A stretch of 64,000 bases of DNA from Megalonaias nervosa (Eukaryota; Mollusca; Bivalvia; Unionida; Unionidae): assembly GCA_016617855.1 (NCBI GenBank), contig JAECUM010006717.1:1-64000 (forward strand). The letters are read 5' to 3'. Position 1 is the first letter of the stretch; each line of letters starts with the position of its first letter. Positions 46,801 through 56,869 of the stretch are shown here, piece after piece. The notes beneath the pieces are model-generated. The model was not told the DNA's origin. It worked only from the letters and a program-made list of their open reading frames with translations, and did no database searches. Both the position numbers and the translations under genes were made by a program.

Positions 46801-49800
46801 AACCAATTATATCTACTGGTGGAGATTTTGGAAGCATTCACATGAATGGAGATGTTCTGACAATGAAACTACTTGAGTCAATGAGTATGGAAGGAAAAGA
46901 TCGGGAACTTGTGTTCTGGAACGTGTAGAACTTGAGTGAAAGCAAGTAAAAAAAATTAACCCACTTGCCTGCGGTTAATGACTGCGAGGTTTTAAAATTA
47001 AGTTTTGGCCAACAATGTGCATAAACAGCTGTCCATTTTCTCCTAGGTCTGTTTTAAAGTTTACTTTAATTTTTACAATGAGAGAGTTTGAAAAAATTGG
47101 TCCATTCATGGTCCACTTTACTCTTCATTTTAAGTAGCACTGAGAATGCAACGGTCTCTGCCTAATATATGAAACATCTCTGTTTATTATAAGTTCTTTA
47201 TTTGATTGAAAATCATGAATCGTAAGGATTTTCACATGTTGCAGGAAAGAGAGTTGTTGAGACTAAAGGGAGGGGGGTAATCAGGAATGATCAGCTTTGG
47301 TATGTCAATCTTATTAATGATTTAGGTTTTTCCAATCTGTGATGAGTCTGAAAATGTATTATGTTGATGGCTTGAAGCTTTAGTTCATGTTTTAGTTTGA
47401 TACAAGGTGACTTCAATGGTGAGAGTACACATCTTCCAAAATAGCCCAAAACTGTTTAGTGCTAACTATGATATCTAAATGAAGATTTGACATCCAACAT
47501 GGCCATCATGGTTGCCATTTTATATGTCTTGTTAAAGCCAATCTCATAGAACAGATGGTTGCATCATCATGACATTATTTGGTGAAAATGAAAATGGTGC
47601 TGATCTGACTTCCTACAATGGTCATCATGGTGGCCATCTTGAAGAACTTGTTATTCCAACTTCACTTGTAAAGATGAATGTAGTGCCATTGGGTTTTCAC
47701 TAAAAGACCTTTCCTCATGTGTAGTTAGTAGCCATCTTGAAAATCTTGTTACTGGAATTATGTGCTGTTTCCATTTAAGACCAACTAAATATGATAAAAA
47801 GTCTTTTAGTAAAGGCTCATGATTGTATGGTTATCTGTTTAAGATAAATCCAAGTTCAATTTCTGCAATAATATTTAAGCAAGGCCACTTACAACAATGA
47901 AAATGGTAAATCAACAATTACTGTGGCATTAACTATTATCAATGAAAATAAAACACTAAACAAATTTTCAATTATCAAACTGATACATAAACATTGTTGG
48001 GTAACCATTTTTCATACACAGTATTGGCAGCTTCCGGTATTAGTAAAAACCCTCCCATACACATCCTGCCAACAAATTACTTGTTTCCTCGAGTCTTAGG
48101 ATTAATTTGTAAGCATAAAAAGCCAAAAGTCAGTTAAGAAAATTAATGGCACAGTAAAACCCGATTTATGCAACATCCTGTCATTTACAACCAAAATCAT
48201 AATGCATGGATCCAGGGCTGGCCTTAGGCCGATTTGGCCCAATCGGGTCATGTGCTCACAGGGGCCCCGCATATTAGTAATTTTTAAAAATATATCTATA
48301 AAGAGAAAGTAACTTTAAAGCGATGGAAGAATATTTTAAGTTCACTATCATATAAAACTTGTTTAAAAGTTTATTTCCAAATGCTGTGCTCACAGGGCCC
48401 CGCATGTGATCTAGGGTAATGATCCAAATCAGGCTCTGGTTTGCTAAGGCCATTCCTGCATGAATCAACTTTACTAAACATGTACACTGACATAAGCAAC
48501 CACCTGCTAAATGTGACCACAGTTATTAGATCACTTTCAACATGGCTATCAACAACTGTATTCATAAACCAATCAACAACTTTATTGATAAACCAATCAA
48601 CAACACAAAGAAAAATGTGGTAAAATTTTTAGTCTGCATACCAGTTTCCTTGATAAGACAGTCTCATAGGAAAAAATTCCAAAGGGACAAAGAAAAACAC
48701 AGCAGAGTGCTTAATGTACCAGTAGTGGTAAAGAAAAACCTACTCTTATTGGCTTTAAGAGTTTTGCCACGGCAACTTTACTGCCTGCACTGCAGTGTTG
48801 CACATAGGACCCCAAGGGCACAATGTCCCAATCTCTCCAAATTTGGGGCCAATGAATAACAGTGCTATAAAACTTAGATAATCTTAATTGCTTCAACAGT
48901 TTTGTCGCCATAACTTTGTCATCTGTATTGTACTATCAACGATATTCTTGTTTTCCTTAAACACTTACATTAGTGCTATCAAAGTTGTATAACATGTTCA
49001 AGTAACACCTTATAACATGTTTAAATGTCTGGTTAATCTGAAATGAGCTCCACCATGTAATCTTCCATTCTAGATTTTGCTCTTTTTTTAACTCTAATGT
49101 ACATGTACATAATAAATACCTACTTCTTCTGAAATAATATTTTTATATAAAGTAACAGTGAAATCATTCATTAAATGACAAATTGTGTGTCTGCATAAAT
49201 TTACTCTCCATTGTCATTATTCCAACTACAAACATAAACTGAATCTTCCTTGCTATGGAGGTGACATTAAACTTAAAAATATGTTATACTAACAGCCATC
49301 AAGTACTTTACATTGCAACTCAGTTAACTACCACAAACTCTAAATGTTTTCATCACCAGTTATATTAGTTCTCATCTTAATCAACTTTTGGGACTTTGGC
49401 CATCACTAGCACCAACAAAGAATTAGGTGAACATCACTTATGAAAAGTTGCAACTTGACGGTGTATGTTTTTATTTTTTTGTCTGAAGATGACAGGGTCA
49501 ACATCTGGGGGGGACACAAAAAAAAAAAAATCAAAACTGACACTATGCTATCACCTTTTCCTTGGACACATGCATTATTGTAATAAGGGTTTTATCAAGT
49601 AATCGAGTAACCAATAAATATGTTAAAATCACAGCTTCACTTAAAAGTGCTGTCAGGAATTTTCCATTTCAGATCTTAATCGTCTCATTTAACTTGGTGT
49701 TCACTCATTATCTCCCAACACATATTATAAAAATTCCCCGTTTTCTTATTTTTCATTTCAAACTAATAATTCACTGATTAAAGGCAATGTTTGTTTTTCA

Positions 49801-50901
49801 CCCTTGAAATTTAGTCCCATTTGTCATTAATTTAACTTTGCAAATATGTAACACTTGTGCAGTCATGTGCAACTTTCTCCAGGGCAAGTGATTTTTAATG
49901 CCACACCCTATGATGTCGTTGTTGTGGTTTTAACACCATTTTTCAGCACATGATAGGCCATGTATAGTGACCATTATAACTGGTGGAGGAAGAACCCTGA
50001 AAAACCCTGGGAAGAACCACCAACCCATAGTAAGCCACTGGCAAACTTACTCATATACCCACATAGGTTGAGCCAGAGACCTGAGCCCATGCAGACAGAG
50101 GTGAGATGGCAGTGATTGGTAAAGCACTTTAGTCCACTTGGCCCCCTTGCCCCCTACCCCATGATGTAAATAAGCAGATACAATCAGGTCACAGGCACGC
50201 TGCAGGTTACATGTCTGAACAATTGGCTGTCTGTGACTACTACAAATCGAGAATGTTTCTGATGACCAAATACGTTGTTGAAGAATAGGAGTTAATTACC
50301 CTGTGAAAGTTTTATGTGTAGTAACTATGACTATTACAAGCAAATGGATGACCACTGGACAACTAGTAAAGAAAAACAGTAGATGGCTTTTTTTTCCCCT
50401 GATGAAAAAGCACACACAGTGGGACATATGATAAAATATTGCATGGCAATAACAATCTTGTGCTCAAGCTGCAACATGGTAAGGCAGTCTTGTATACTAT
50501 GTACAGTAAGCCAGGCTTAAGAATATGTGTGTATCACAAAGTACCACTGATGTACCTTAGGCATCTAAATTCCTATTACAATTAACCATTCTTTCATTAA
50601 AGGTAGCAATCGTGGCTGCACACAGATGAACAATCATAACCATTTATCTGTTGTGAAATCCCACAGGATGTTGATAATGTCATAATAAAGATATTCTCAG
50701 CCTGCTAAGTTTCACTTCAGCACTAAAAGTAAATCCATCTTCTGAAGAATTATATTCTGTAATTTTGCAGCATTGAGACATGAGGGAGAGTCAGAAATCT
50801 CTGAATTTCACAAGTTTTGGGACAAATATTCAAATTGATCTTTATGCTTACGAAGTCATAGGACAAGGGGAAAAATTAATAATTATTAAGTACTTACATA
50901 T

Positions 50902-50946
<45 letters not shown>

Positions 50947-52395
50947 TAACTGAAGTATGTTTATGGTATCGCTCGTTTTGATTAGACTAATGCTATTCAT
51001 TTTTGGAAAACTTCGATAGCAACTGAAGAGAGTTAAAATTTGTAACATTAAGGATGTATTAAGTCAATTTTACGCAATCTAAACATTACTTAGATTGCAC
51101 AGAGTGGTTGGGTGGTGATGCTGGTGCAAAAGCCGTTCTGGTTTACCACTATTTTTTTCTGCTGGTACATACAAAGTTACTTTTTCACAGTACTGGTACA
51201 CTGGTAGTTTCCATCAGTAAGGAAAGTGTTGAAATTCTCAAGTATTCTACTTACGATGCTATTAGCAGTACGTTTTCATTTTTTCATCAGAAAATTTTAA
51301 AAAATGTAAACTGGTATGTCAAAGTCCAAGTTTCCTCTGGCTTTTCATACCCCATTTTAGATTTTTTAACATCTTGGGGTGTGAGTCAGAGTACATTGCC
51401 AATCAAAAATTGGAATTCAATGAAACAATGCGGTATGGGCATAGGGAAGCTGCTTACTACCGAGGATCTAATAAACTTAAATAAACTTATATGAGCCCTA
51501 CCCACATAAAATCCATCAAAGAAACTGTAATTTGTTTATTCAGAAATTGCACCTAAAATACTGTAAACCCGACTTATGAACTAGTCTGTCATTTCAGTGC
51601 CATGATCATCAGAATCCATTATGATTTAATCAATCTATTTTGAAAGGATTAGCAACATGGAGACATAATTTGTTCAAAGGGTCGTATCTGTTTTGAAAAC
51701 TGCACAGTGCCTATTCCGAGATCTTCTTACCCTGTTTCATTGTAGCAGTGGGTATTGCCTTAAATCCTCTGTGGAGTTATGACATATAATGACCAGTGTG
51801 AATGAGGTTTTTGTCTTTACTCTTATTGTTTGGGTGTTTGTATCATTTTGTTCTTCAGATGACAAGGCTCTAATAATGTTTAGTCATCAGTTTTACATAC
51901 TTTCTGGAGAATCAGTCCTTGTTTTTCTTGTGAACTTGTAGTGAATATTTTCTGTAACTTCCGTGGTTTTAAAAAGATTTTATTTCTGATATATATAACT
52001 GTGATCTTTAAGAAAAAAAATGCTGTTAATGTAGATACGTGCCTGACACTGTTTTGTGGAAAGGACAACTAAAGATTCAGGATTATTAAATCTACCAGTC
52101 CTTCTGGTTATAAGGAATTTTGTTAAAAAAATCTATGCCTGAAAGATTTTGTTTTCCCTCAACATTAAGCATCAGCCACCTTTGGGGAAAACTGATAAAT
52201 TTGGTGATTTTGCATGGCCTCAGATTATACAACACACCAAAATAAATGTCCACACATGCTGACAACGGGGTCCTTGGCGGTGTCAAGACAAATGTTACAC
52301 TCATAGTACGCTGAAGACTCCCCCTGTTCCTCCCCGCCAGGGGGATGTGCACCTCCCTCTGCCCCTCCCTGAGAACTTGAGGCAGCTGCACTCAT
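33182..52395 (-). CDS. RNF185: RNF185-type membrane E3 ubiquitin ligase, complete five-exon gene
   Basis: Five exons with consensus GT/AG sites and compatible phases make 564 bases, 187 codons plus stop, close to the 192 residues of human RNF185. The order is a Ser/Gly-rich amino end, a C3HC4 RING (C-x2-C-x11-C-x-H-x2-C-x2-C-x13-C-x2-C) split by intron 1, a Pro/Arg linker, a glycine-rich hydrophobic stretch and a carboxy-terminal membrane anchor ending FWLLIA. The family acts in ER-associated degradation as a tail-anchored ligase. RNF185 is favoured over RNF5 by the linker, but molluscs may have one co-orthologue. Introns are 2-7 kb and carry SINEs, hAT MITEs and a DIRS remnant. No lesion is seen. 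Confidence 0.9.
34440..35405. repeat. Imperfect tandem array of ~160-170 bp units in RNF185 intron 4
   Basis: At least five units carry, in order, GGCAATAACTC..AAA, a GTGCATCTT-like phrase, GATGACCATAATAT.. ACCAAGTTTCATGGCAATCC, and TTGCATTCACAAGATTCTG.CATACACTGCATTCAGCT. They are the same family as 25551-27070, here in direct succession. A 21-base direct repeat (CTGCAAATAACTCGTACAAAG) lies near 34455-34500. Confidence 0.6.
35415..35575 (-). repeat. tRNA-derived SINE remnant, reverse orientation
   Basis: On the minus strand a tRNA-like head (CTCAGTAATTAGTGTACC; B box GGTTTGAACCCT) lies at about 35510-35572. A TTGTGTCATTGAGCAAGGCAATCC body follows. It is diverged and has no visible tail or target duplication. 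Confidence 0.45.
35650..35873 (+). repeat. Full-length tRNA-derived SINE with target-site duplication
   Basis: The 224-base element is flanked by a perfect 10-base duplication TGACCATGAT (35640-35649 and 35874-35883). The head has A box GAGTGGCCAAGTGG and B box GAGTTCGAGTCC. The central domain has CCAGTAGCTTCTCGTGGG and TGGCCGCCATGTATAGCC, and the tail is (AAC)n. Two further copies in this window share the central domain. It is the main indicator of a bivalve-like host. Confidence 0.85.
35884..36539. other. Intron 4 sequence of RNF185
   Basis: No gene is seen. One diverged copy of the AAGTTTCAT repeat lies near 36384; a phrase CCTTGACCTTTGACATCAAGG near 36012 is a common mollusc intronic repeat as I recall. 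Confidence 0.3.
36540..36965. repeat. Second copy of the GTGGCCAT/ACCAACTAG repeat family
   Basis: Shares GATGGC..ATAGTGGA, CATTTTCATT.AG(A/G)(C/T)C(A/C)AACTAG and a GATTGACAGATGATGGAAAACAGATGATCCCATAA end with 30601-31265. Located in intron 4 of RNF185. Confidence 0.45.
37146..37266 (-). CDS. RNF185: RNF185 exon 4
   Basis: A 121-base exon after acceptor ATTTCAG, encoding [20 protein letters not shown] and then [20 protein letters not shown]. It ends at a GTAAG donor with one base of a Pro codon. The hydrophobic glycine/phenylalanine-rich stretch is the first membrane-associated segment. Confidence 0.9.
37267..39257. other. RNF185 intron 3
   Basis: AT-rich intron; no gene or clear mobile element is recognised. 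Confidence 0.4.
39258..39312 (-). CDS. RNF185: RNF185 exon 3
   Basis: A 55-base exon after acceptor TCTTTCAG. It encodes [18 protein letters not shown] and ends at a GTATGT donor on a codon boundary. The Pro-rich linker is characteristic of RNF185/RNF5. Confidence 0.85.
39313..40080. other. RNF185 intron 2, 3' part
   Basis: AT-rich intron sequence with no recognised gene or repeat. Confidence 0.3.
40082..40740 (-). mobile_element. DIRS-like retroelement remnant: RNase H region
   Basis: Minus-strand frames read [12 protein letters not shown], then [35 protein letters not shown] and finally [20 protein letters not shown] with [11 protein letters not shown]. This is the order of the DIRS/gypsy-type RNase H to 3' region: D-N-x-T, then P/L-G-R-x-N/I-x-L-A/T-D-x-L-S-R, then [11 protein letters not shown]. 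There are several frameshifts. The element lies in intron 2 of RNF185, on the gene's strand. Confidence 0.65.
40791..40828. repeat. (ATT)n microsatellite
   Basis: About 12 uninterrupted TTA/ATT triplets. Confidence 0.9.
41324..41490 (+). repeat. 5'-truncated SINE inserted in the DIRS remnant
   Basis: It has the central domain and (AAC)n tail of the 35650 SINE but lacks the tRNA head. A 13-base duplication CTTTCCACACAAC flanks it (41311-41323 and 41491-41503). It is nested between the RT and RNase H parts of the DIRS-like remnant, so it is younger. Confidence 0.85.
41780..42790 (-). mobile_element. DIRS-like retroelement remnant: reverse transcriptase region
   Basis: The frame 42410-42772 has [20 protein letters not shown] and then [14 protein letters not shown], the usual RT lead-in. 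Shifted frames have a [12 protein letters not shown] palm strand and [20 protein letters not shown]. Then follow [10 protein letters not shown] and [12 protein letters not shown], where YLDN stands at the YxDD site. Many lesions are present. Together with 40082-40740 it forms one old element of about 2.7 kb split by a SINE. Confidence 0.7.
42791..43313. other. RNF185 intron 2, possible 5' flank of the DIRS remnant
   Basis: No domain is recognised. The left end of the DIRS-like element is not identifiable. Confidence 0.25.
43314..43440. mobile_element. hAT-type MITE with 8-bp target duplication
   Basis: The terminal inverted repeats are CAGTGGTTCCCAAAGT at the left and its complement, ACTTTTTTGGG-like AGTTTGGGAACCACTG, at the right. 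Length is 127 bases. A perfect 8-base duplication ATCTAAAT flanks it (43306-43313 and 43441-43448). No coding capacity; typical of non-autonomous hAT elements. Confidence 0.9.
43441..45876. other. RNF185 intron 2, 5' part
   Basis: No gene is recognised. A frame at 43982-44236 (minus) has no known motif. A 20-base direct repeat, ATCCAAACCCCTAAAGGGTG, lies at about 44804-44842. Confidence 0.3.
45877..46008 (-). CDS. RNF185: RNF185 exon 2
   Basis: Acceptor TTTTTCCAG at 46009-46017; the exon completes the Cys codon and reads [20 protein letters not shown]. It then continues to [15 protein letters not shown] and a GTAGAG donor. 132 bases. It holds the second half of the RING. Confidence 0.9.
46009..48204. 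other. RNF185 intron 1, 3' part
   Basis: No gene is recognised. About 47430-47800 holds a reversed copy of the GTGGCCAT repeat family (GGCCATCATGGTTGCCATTTT and similar phrases). Confidence 0.3.
46362..46432. repeat. Three tandem 24-bp units
   Basis: GCTGGTAACATGATTAATATTCAG occurs three times in succession with one or two base changes. Confidence 0.8.
48213..48458. mobile_element. hAT-like MITE with near-perfect 8-bp target duplication
   Basis: The left end is CAGGGCTGGCCTTAG and the right end (reverse complement) CAGGAATGGCCTTAG. The flanks are CATGGATC (48205-48212) and CATGAATC (48459-48466). Length is 246 bases. It contains two copies of a CTCACAGGG(G)CCCCGCAT phrase. No coding capacity. 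Confidence 0.75.
48467..49904. other. RNF185 intron 1, middle part
   Basis: No gene is recognised. A short tandem repeat, (G)ATAAACCAATCAACAAC..., lies at about 48562-48604. Confidence 0.3.
49917..50155 (-). repeat. Full-length SINE, reverse orientation
   Basis: The minus-strand reading matches the 35650 element: tRNA-like head at the right, GGTTCTTCCCAGGG and CCACCAGTTATAATGG..CTATACATGGCC in the centre, (AAC)n-like tail at the left. Flanks ACCCTATGATGT (49905-49916) and ACCCCATGATGT (50156-50167) are a 12-base duplication with one mismatch. It is more diverged than the other two copies. Confidence 0.8.
50156..52237. other. RNF185 intron 1, 5' part
   Basis: No gene is recognised in this intron segment. 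A frame at 51108-51494 (plus) has no known motif. Confidence 0.3.
50905..50944. repeat. (AT)n microsatellite
   Basis: About 20 AT dinucleotides without interruption, in intron 1 of RNF185. Confidence 0.95.
52238..52395 (-). CDS. RNF185: RNF185 exon 1
   Basis: ATG at 52395 begins [15 protein letters not shown]. The exon ends inside the RING ([20 protein letters not shown] then LF) with a split Cys codon before a GTGTGTT donor. 158 bases, leaving phase 2. Confidence 0.9.
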
Positions 52396-53930
52396 TTTTC
52401 GACAGTGTCCTCAAATGCTGTATCTCCACGTTGTTATGGCAAAATGTGTCTCCTTTTATACATCCACCATTTCAAAATTAAGTTCCATTCAGAAATATGG
52501 TGTAAATCGTAGTTTAAGAGAAAACATCAAATGTCAAATGATCCTCTGTCGACGTAGAATACGCATGAGCAATAACACGAAATCATGATTATTCGGAACA
52601 ACCTACGATGTTTCTGATAGCCTTAAGGTGGCAGGGTCCAGTTTCGTAAATTGGCCCCTGGCATATTTCTTAACTTAAGACTATGGTGTGACTTTTTCAG
52701 CTATTATTGTTTATGAATTAAAGCTATGGATATATTTGTGAATTAGGTGTTTCGGGCTTGTATTGTTCTTGAAATTGATGTCAGGCATGTACACTTCCCA
52801 TAGTTACTCTGCAGTATGTTGATAGTGAAATACCAATCGTCGGCTAGAAAGAAGAGCTAGCCTCCCATAGCAGTAAACACATGGGTTTGGGGCAAGTAGA
52901 ATATCTCAAAAACGGCTTGGATGACAACTATTTTCAATTGCATCAGCCTGTTTAGCACACACTGTTTTGCAGAATTGTCATTTAGGAAAAGGGCTTGTGT
53001 CTGCACTGTTAGCATCACATGGTGTCAAAAATGAACTTCGGATATGAAAATTGCAGGTATAAATTTGGGTTTGCCGTGCATAAACTTCTTCTGCTATGAA
53101 CTGCTATTGACTTCTCTGGTCAAGTGGATAATATTCTTATGCTTTGTTTTGATATAGGTATCCAAAAATATGGACCTTTTTGACCTCACTTGTGTATTTG
53201 ATTTTTTATGATTTTTTTTTATACTAGGTCACTGATTGCGGCATTAAATTTGTACATAAAAACTGGCCCCTGCCCACCTTATGATTAGTAGGATTGACCT
53301 CGAAGTTACCAATGATGCGAGACTTCACTTTCATAATGAGCATCTCTATCACCTAGATCAAGTTTTGTTTCTGTCCAGAATTCTCCACCAGTTGTAATTA
53401 GAACCACTCTTTGCCATGCGACACAATGAAAATATAATTCGGAACTTATTCTTGTTTTGTTTGTTTTGTGTGGTTTTTCGTTACAATGTAGCCAGCAAGA
53501 AAGCACAGGGAAATAAAGACTTTATTTCAGTTATTTCCACTGAAATAATTATTCAAAACCATATCATGGAAGAAATCAAAATGATACACATTAGCTATCC
53601 CTACAAAATGCATAACATTACTATAATTATAAATTATTAATTTGCAAAAGTAATATGATAACAGCGGTTGTGAATTTTCATTACTGATCTAGATCACAAT
53701 CTTTGTCCTCATACCATGCGCACGTGCCGATGAGTGAAATTTGCATACATGTGCCGATGCCTGAGGAAAGTCATGTGGGGTAGAATACTTTAACCTAGAT
53801 GAGTAATCAACAAAACCTCTATAATCATACTGCTCCATCATTCGATTGCTAAATCATATGAGTGATGATTGTGGAACCTACCATAAGCACTCTGACAAAC
53901 ATACAAACATTTACTTGATAGTAGTTGTAT
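52396..53930. other. 5' flank of RNF185
   Basis: Contains the presumed RNF185 promoter on the minus strand, but I see no TATA box or clear CpG cluster. No other gene is recognised before the viral-type repeats start near 53.93 kb. Confidence 0.3.
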
Positions 53931-54190
53931 ATGGCTACTAGAGAACAAACGGAATAACATTTACCCGTAGACTTATATGGGAGCGACACTTGGGGGACAA
54001 ACGGAATTAGCATTTGCCCGTAGACTTAAATGAGAGCGACACATGGACAAACGGGAAATCCTATGTTAAATTTGTCCATATTTAAAATATAGCAATGGGT
54101 TTTTGGGGACGAAAGTGTTTATAGGAACAAAAGTGTTTATGGCGATAGATAAGTTTATGAGAACAAAAGTGTTTATAAGGAAAATGTTAG
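53931..54190. repeat. Short-unit repeats at the left edge of viral block W
   Basis: A ~65-base unit with ACAAACGGAAT.A(G)CATTT(A/G)CCCGTAGACTTA..TG(G/A)GAGCGACAC occurs twice (about 53945-54045). It is followed by three GAACAAAAGTGTTTATA.. / GGACGAAAGTGTTTATA units (54105-54180). Similar phrases (GACAATGGGAATTAGCATTAC) recur at 58140-58320, which links the two ends of the 54-58 kb segment. Confidence 0.65.
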
Positions 54191-54261
54191 CTTTGTGATT
54201 CCTACAGGCTATTTCCGTGTTGAAAAATGTGTTGAGTCGTACGGGAGTTGTAATGTTAACA

Positions 54262-54480
54262 TTTTTAGATACAATGCACCACATACACAATCCAGCACCC
54301 CCTTTTTGATTACAATCCAGCACCTTTGTTTTTATTACTATCCAAAAACATAACATTTACAGTCCAACACCTTCTTTTGATTACAGTCCAATACAACCCA
54401 GCACCAAATATTTTTTATTACTTTACAAACATACCATATATACAAGCCAGTACCCGATTTTTAATTACTATTAAACACTT
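54262..54480. repeat. Tandem TTGATTACA.TCCA.CACC units
   Basis: At least four units of the form (T)TTGATTACAATCCAGCACC, about 30-40 bases long, with TTATTACTATCCAAAAACATA spacers. Confidence 0.6.
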
Positions 54481-54534
54481 AAGGGGTCTACGGGAAATTA
54501 ACAATAGGAATAGCTATCTACTATAGAATACCCA

Positions 54535-54840
54535 ATAAACCCTATCCAAAACGTCTTGTTTATTGTCTAAAAATCTATACCAACAATCAGAAAAGGGCGT
54601 GATTAATAAGAAGGGGTTAAATCATACAAACATACTATCCACACACCACGTATGTTATCCAACAACCCATACACATGGCGTATTATGTAGTGTCTAAAAT
54701 TTCATCATCTACTATTAGACTAAAATGGGTCTGATGAATAAGAAGCGATGAAATCACACAAACAAACAATCCACCACACAAACTTTACTATTCAACACAA
54801 CAAATACACACTATTGTTATGTATATTTTAATTTGCATTG
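54535..54840. repeat. Tandem ~130-bp units with ACTATCCACAC phrases
   Basis: Two units share TTGTCTAAAA..C.A(C/T)ACTA..AGA..A(A)AAGGG(C/T).TGAT(T/G)AATAAGAAG..G.T.AAATCA(T/C)ACAAACA.AC(T/A)ATCCAC. A third unit lies at 55665-55830. Confidence 0.65.
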
Positions 54841-55660
54841 AGTTTTTTTGAATTCATTATATGCTATGGATAATTGTATTTTGGATTTGACCTTTTCTAA
54901 AATCAAGTTCATTTGCTAACTGACCTGAATCATTGATTTTGGTTTATGAGCAACATGTTTATCTCAGTCTGAATCCAGAACGTTATAACTTCCCCATGAA
55001 ATACCGGGTCCAACGGTTGTTTATTACATTTTATATTACAATTAATAACAGACATTCTAGTTATAACTAAGATTTTTTTCTTGTAAACATTTGGAACCTT
55101 TCAGAATGAAATTTTCCAATCCATAATATTTTTTTTAGAAAATGCTAACTGCGACCTGAGGTCGAGTAGAGGACTATATAATCTTGTTCATCTAGAAATT
55201 ATTCATTCGTGCTGTAAGATCTGTTCAAAATCACTTGTATTATTGTCGTGTCCAGTATGTCATTTGGGCTGGGATTTATTTATTCAATTTTTTTAAAGCA
55301 AGTTATTATTTCTTTGGAAATATAAAATGCTCAAAAAATATTGGATTTATAGTGAATTTCAAATAACTATATATTCTTGGACTGTATTATTGTGATTCAG
55401 CAAAACAATGTTGGCACATCACTACGACACAGGCTATCACTGGCACAGCAATACTTCCAGCGTTGGATTTACTTTAGAATACCACTAAAGTTCATTTAGA
55501 ACGTTAATCATTAGGATTTGTGTTAGAAATTCCAGGATTATTTGGGATTTATTTCGCAGTAAGTTCTTTTTGCATTTTTCATTTGTATTCTAGGGATATA
55601 AATTATTATTTTGACTTTTACAAAACTTTTTGCTCTTTTCTGTTACTATGTTTAAGACCA
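54841..55660. other. Insertion or degenerate stretch inside the tandem array
   Basis: About 820 bases interrupt the ~130-bp array. No frame, terminal repeat or target duplication is recognised, so it may be an inserted repeat of unknown type or host DNA. Confidence 0.3.
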
Positions 55661-55830
55661 TAGAGTCGCGACACTATCCAAAACGTGTTGTGTAGTGTCC
55701 TACACCTATTATCAGTCTAAAAGGGCATGATGTAAATGAAGGAGATGAAATCGCACAAATATACTATCCTAACACACCACCCACCTATCCAACACCCCAT
55801 GCACACTATCCAAAATCGCATTTCCCCATG
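55661..55830. repeat. Third copy of the ~130-bp tandem unit
   Basis: Begins ACTATCCAAAACGTGTTGTGTAGTGTCC, then AAAAGGGCATGATG and GATGAAATCGCACAAA, ending CACACTATCC. It is the same unit as 54535-54840. Confidence 0.6.
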
Positions 55831-55919
55831 ATTGAATGATGTGCGTGTGCGAGTGTGTGAGTGTTTGAGTCACTTTTCAAAAGTATAAAAAATGAAGACA
55901 AAGACACAATTACGTTTTC

Positions 55920-56440
55920 TTTGGTATATTATCATTTTTGAATCACTATGAAAATTTCACAGCATCAAAAAACCCATTATCTTGTTTCTTTCTTCAACAT
56001 CTGTCCCTCGTTTTGAATTTCTTCACCAGAATAGGTTCTTCCTCTTCTGCTGTATCTTCTACTGGGTCTGGATTTTTTGCATTTCTTGACGGGGATGAGT
56101 TCTTCTTCTTTTATTTCTGCAGACCCATCCTCCTCCTCCTCTTGCCTAGTCTATTGTTCGTTCTCTTTCTTCTTCGGATGCTTTGAAGACCAATGTCCAT
56201 TTTCCTGACAATGATATCATGTATCTTTACCTCTGTCCCTCTTTTCTCCTTCCTTTCCTTTGCTTTAACGCTGTGGGCATTCTGCAGCCCAATGTCCTTT
56301 CTCCTGACAGATACAGCAATTATCTTGACTTTTATCTCGTGAGAAGTAGTCCGCCGTCTTCTCTGAAATATACTTTCATATGACTCTCTGCAAATTTCTG
56401 ACTAGAAAGGTGATCTGTTTTGACTCTTCCATCTTCAGAA
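55920..56440 (-). pseudogene. Zinc-knuckle protein remnant
   Basis: On the minus strand, DKSQDNCCICQEKGHWAAEC (about 56290-56345) is a CX2CX4HX4C knuckle. About 80 bases on, YHCQENGHWSSKH is a second knuckle whose first and last Cys are lost; a stop stands where the first should be. A Lys/Glu-rich stretch follows. At least two in-frame stops are present. It could be a Gag-like remnant or a nucleic-acid-binding protein of the viral block. Confidence 0.5.
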
Positions 56441-56479
56441 TTTGAAAGCTGAATCAATACCATTAGGGTAAGACACTTG

Positions 56480-56492
56480 CCCTATATATAGG
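56480..56492 (+). promoter_or_regulatory. TATA box upstream of the 56534 ORF
   Basis: CCTATATATAGGG lies 42-54 bases before the ATG at 56534, which suits a start site near 56515. It precedes the plus-strand PolB/BIR genes. Confidence 0.5.
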
Positions 56493-56533
56493 GACCTAAT
56501 GCGTATAAAACTTAGTCAAAGTTTGCCATCAAG

Positions 56534-56743
56534 ATGAAACAATTGCACTATTACAATGAAAACTTAGAAGATGAAATCAAGAGGCAACGACATGTGCTGT
56601 CACCTCATGCGATAGCTGAATTGTTAGCACAAGTACATGTTAATGATTTCGAAGAGTATATGAGTGAGCCTGAATCAACACCCTCCACTTATACCACAAA
56701 ACCACAAATAGACAATCCACCCAAAATGAAAGTCGTTCGGTAG
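56534..56743 (+). CDS. Small acidic protein, possibly the PolB amino terminus
   Basis: A 69-residue frame (MKQLHYYNENLEDEIKRQRH ...) follows a TATA box. The middle, LSPHAIAELLAQVHVNDFEE, is amphipathic; the end is Thr/Pro-rich. Not recognised. Because the PolB amino-terminal domain begins about 130 bases further on the same strand, it may be the first segment of that gene or a separate small gene. Confidence 0.4.
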   Translation: MKQLHYYNENLEDEIKRQRHVLSPHAIAELLAQVHVNDFEEYMSEPESTPSTYTTKPQIDNPPKMKVVR

Positions 56744-56869
56744 TTCCCGAAAATTATTACCACATTCCTGAGACACAAAACTGACTTCCAGAAAATATAT
56801 AACCACATCTTACATGCACACGGTGAAATTTAAATAGTTCGAGTCCGAAGTAAGTAGGTAGAAGGCTTG

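Noticed and set aside
48562..48604. Possible short CRISPR-like repeat
   Set aside because: Only two to three adjacent copies of a ~21-base phrase without spacers, in an intron.
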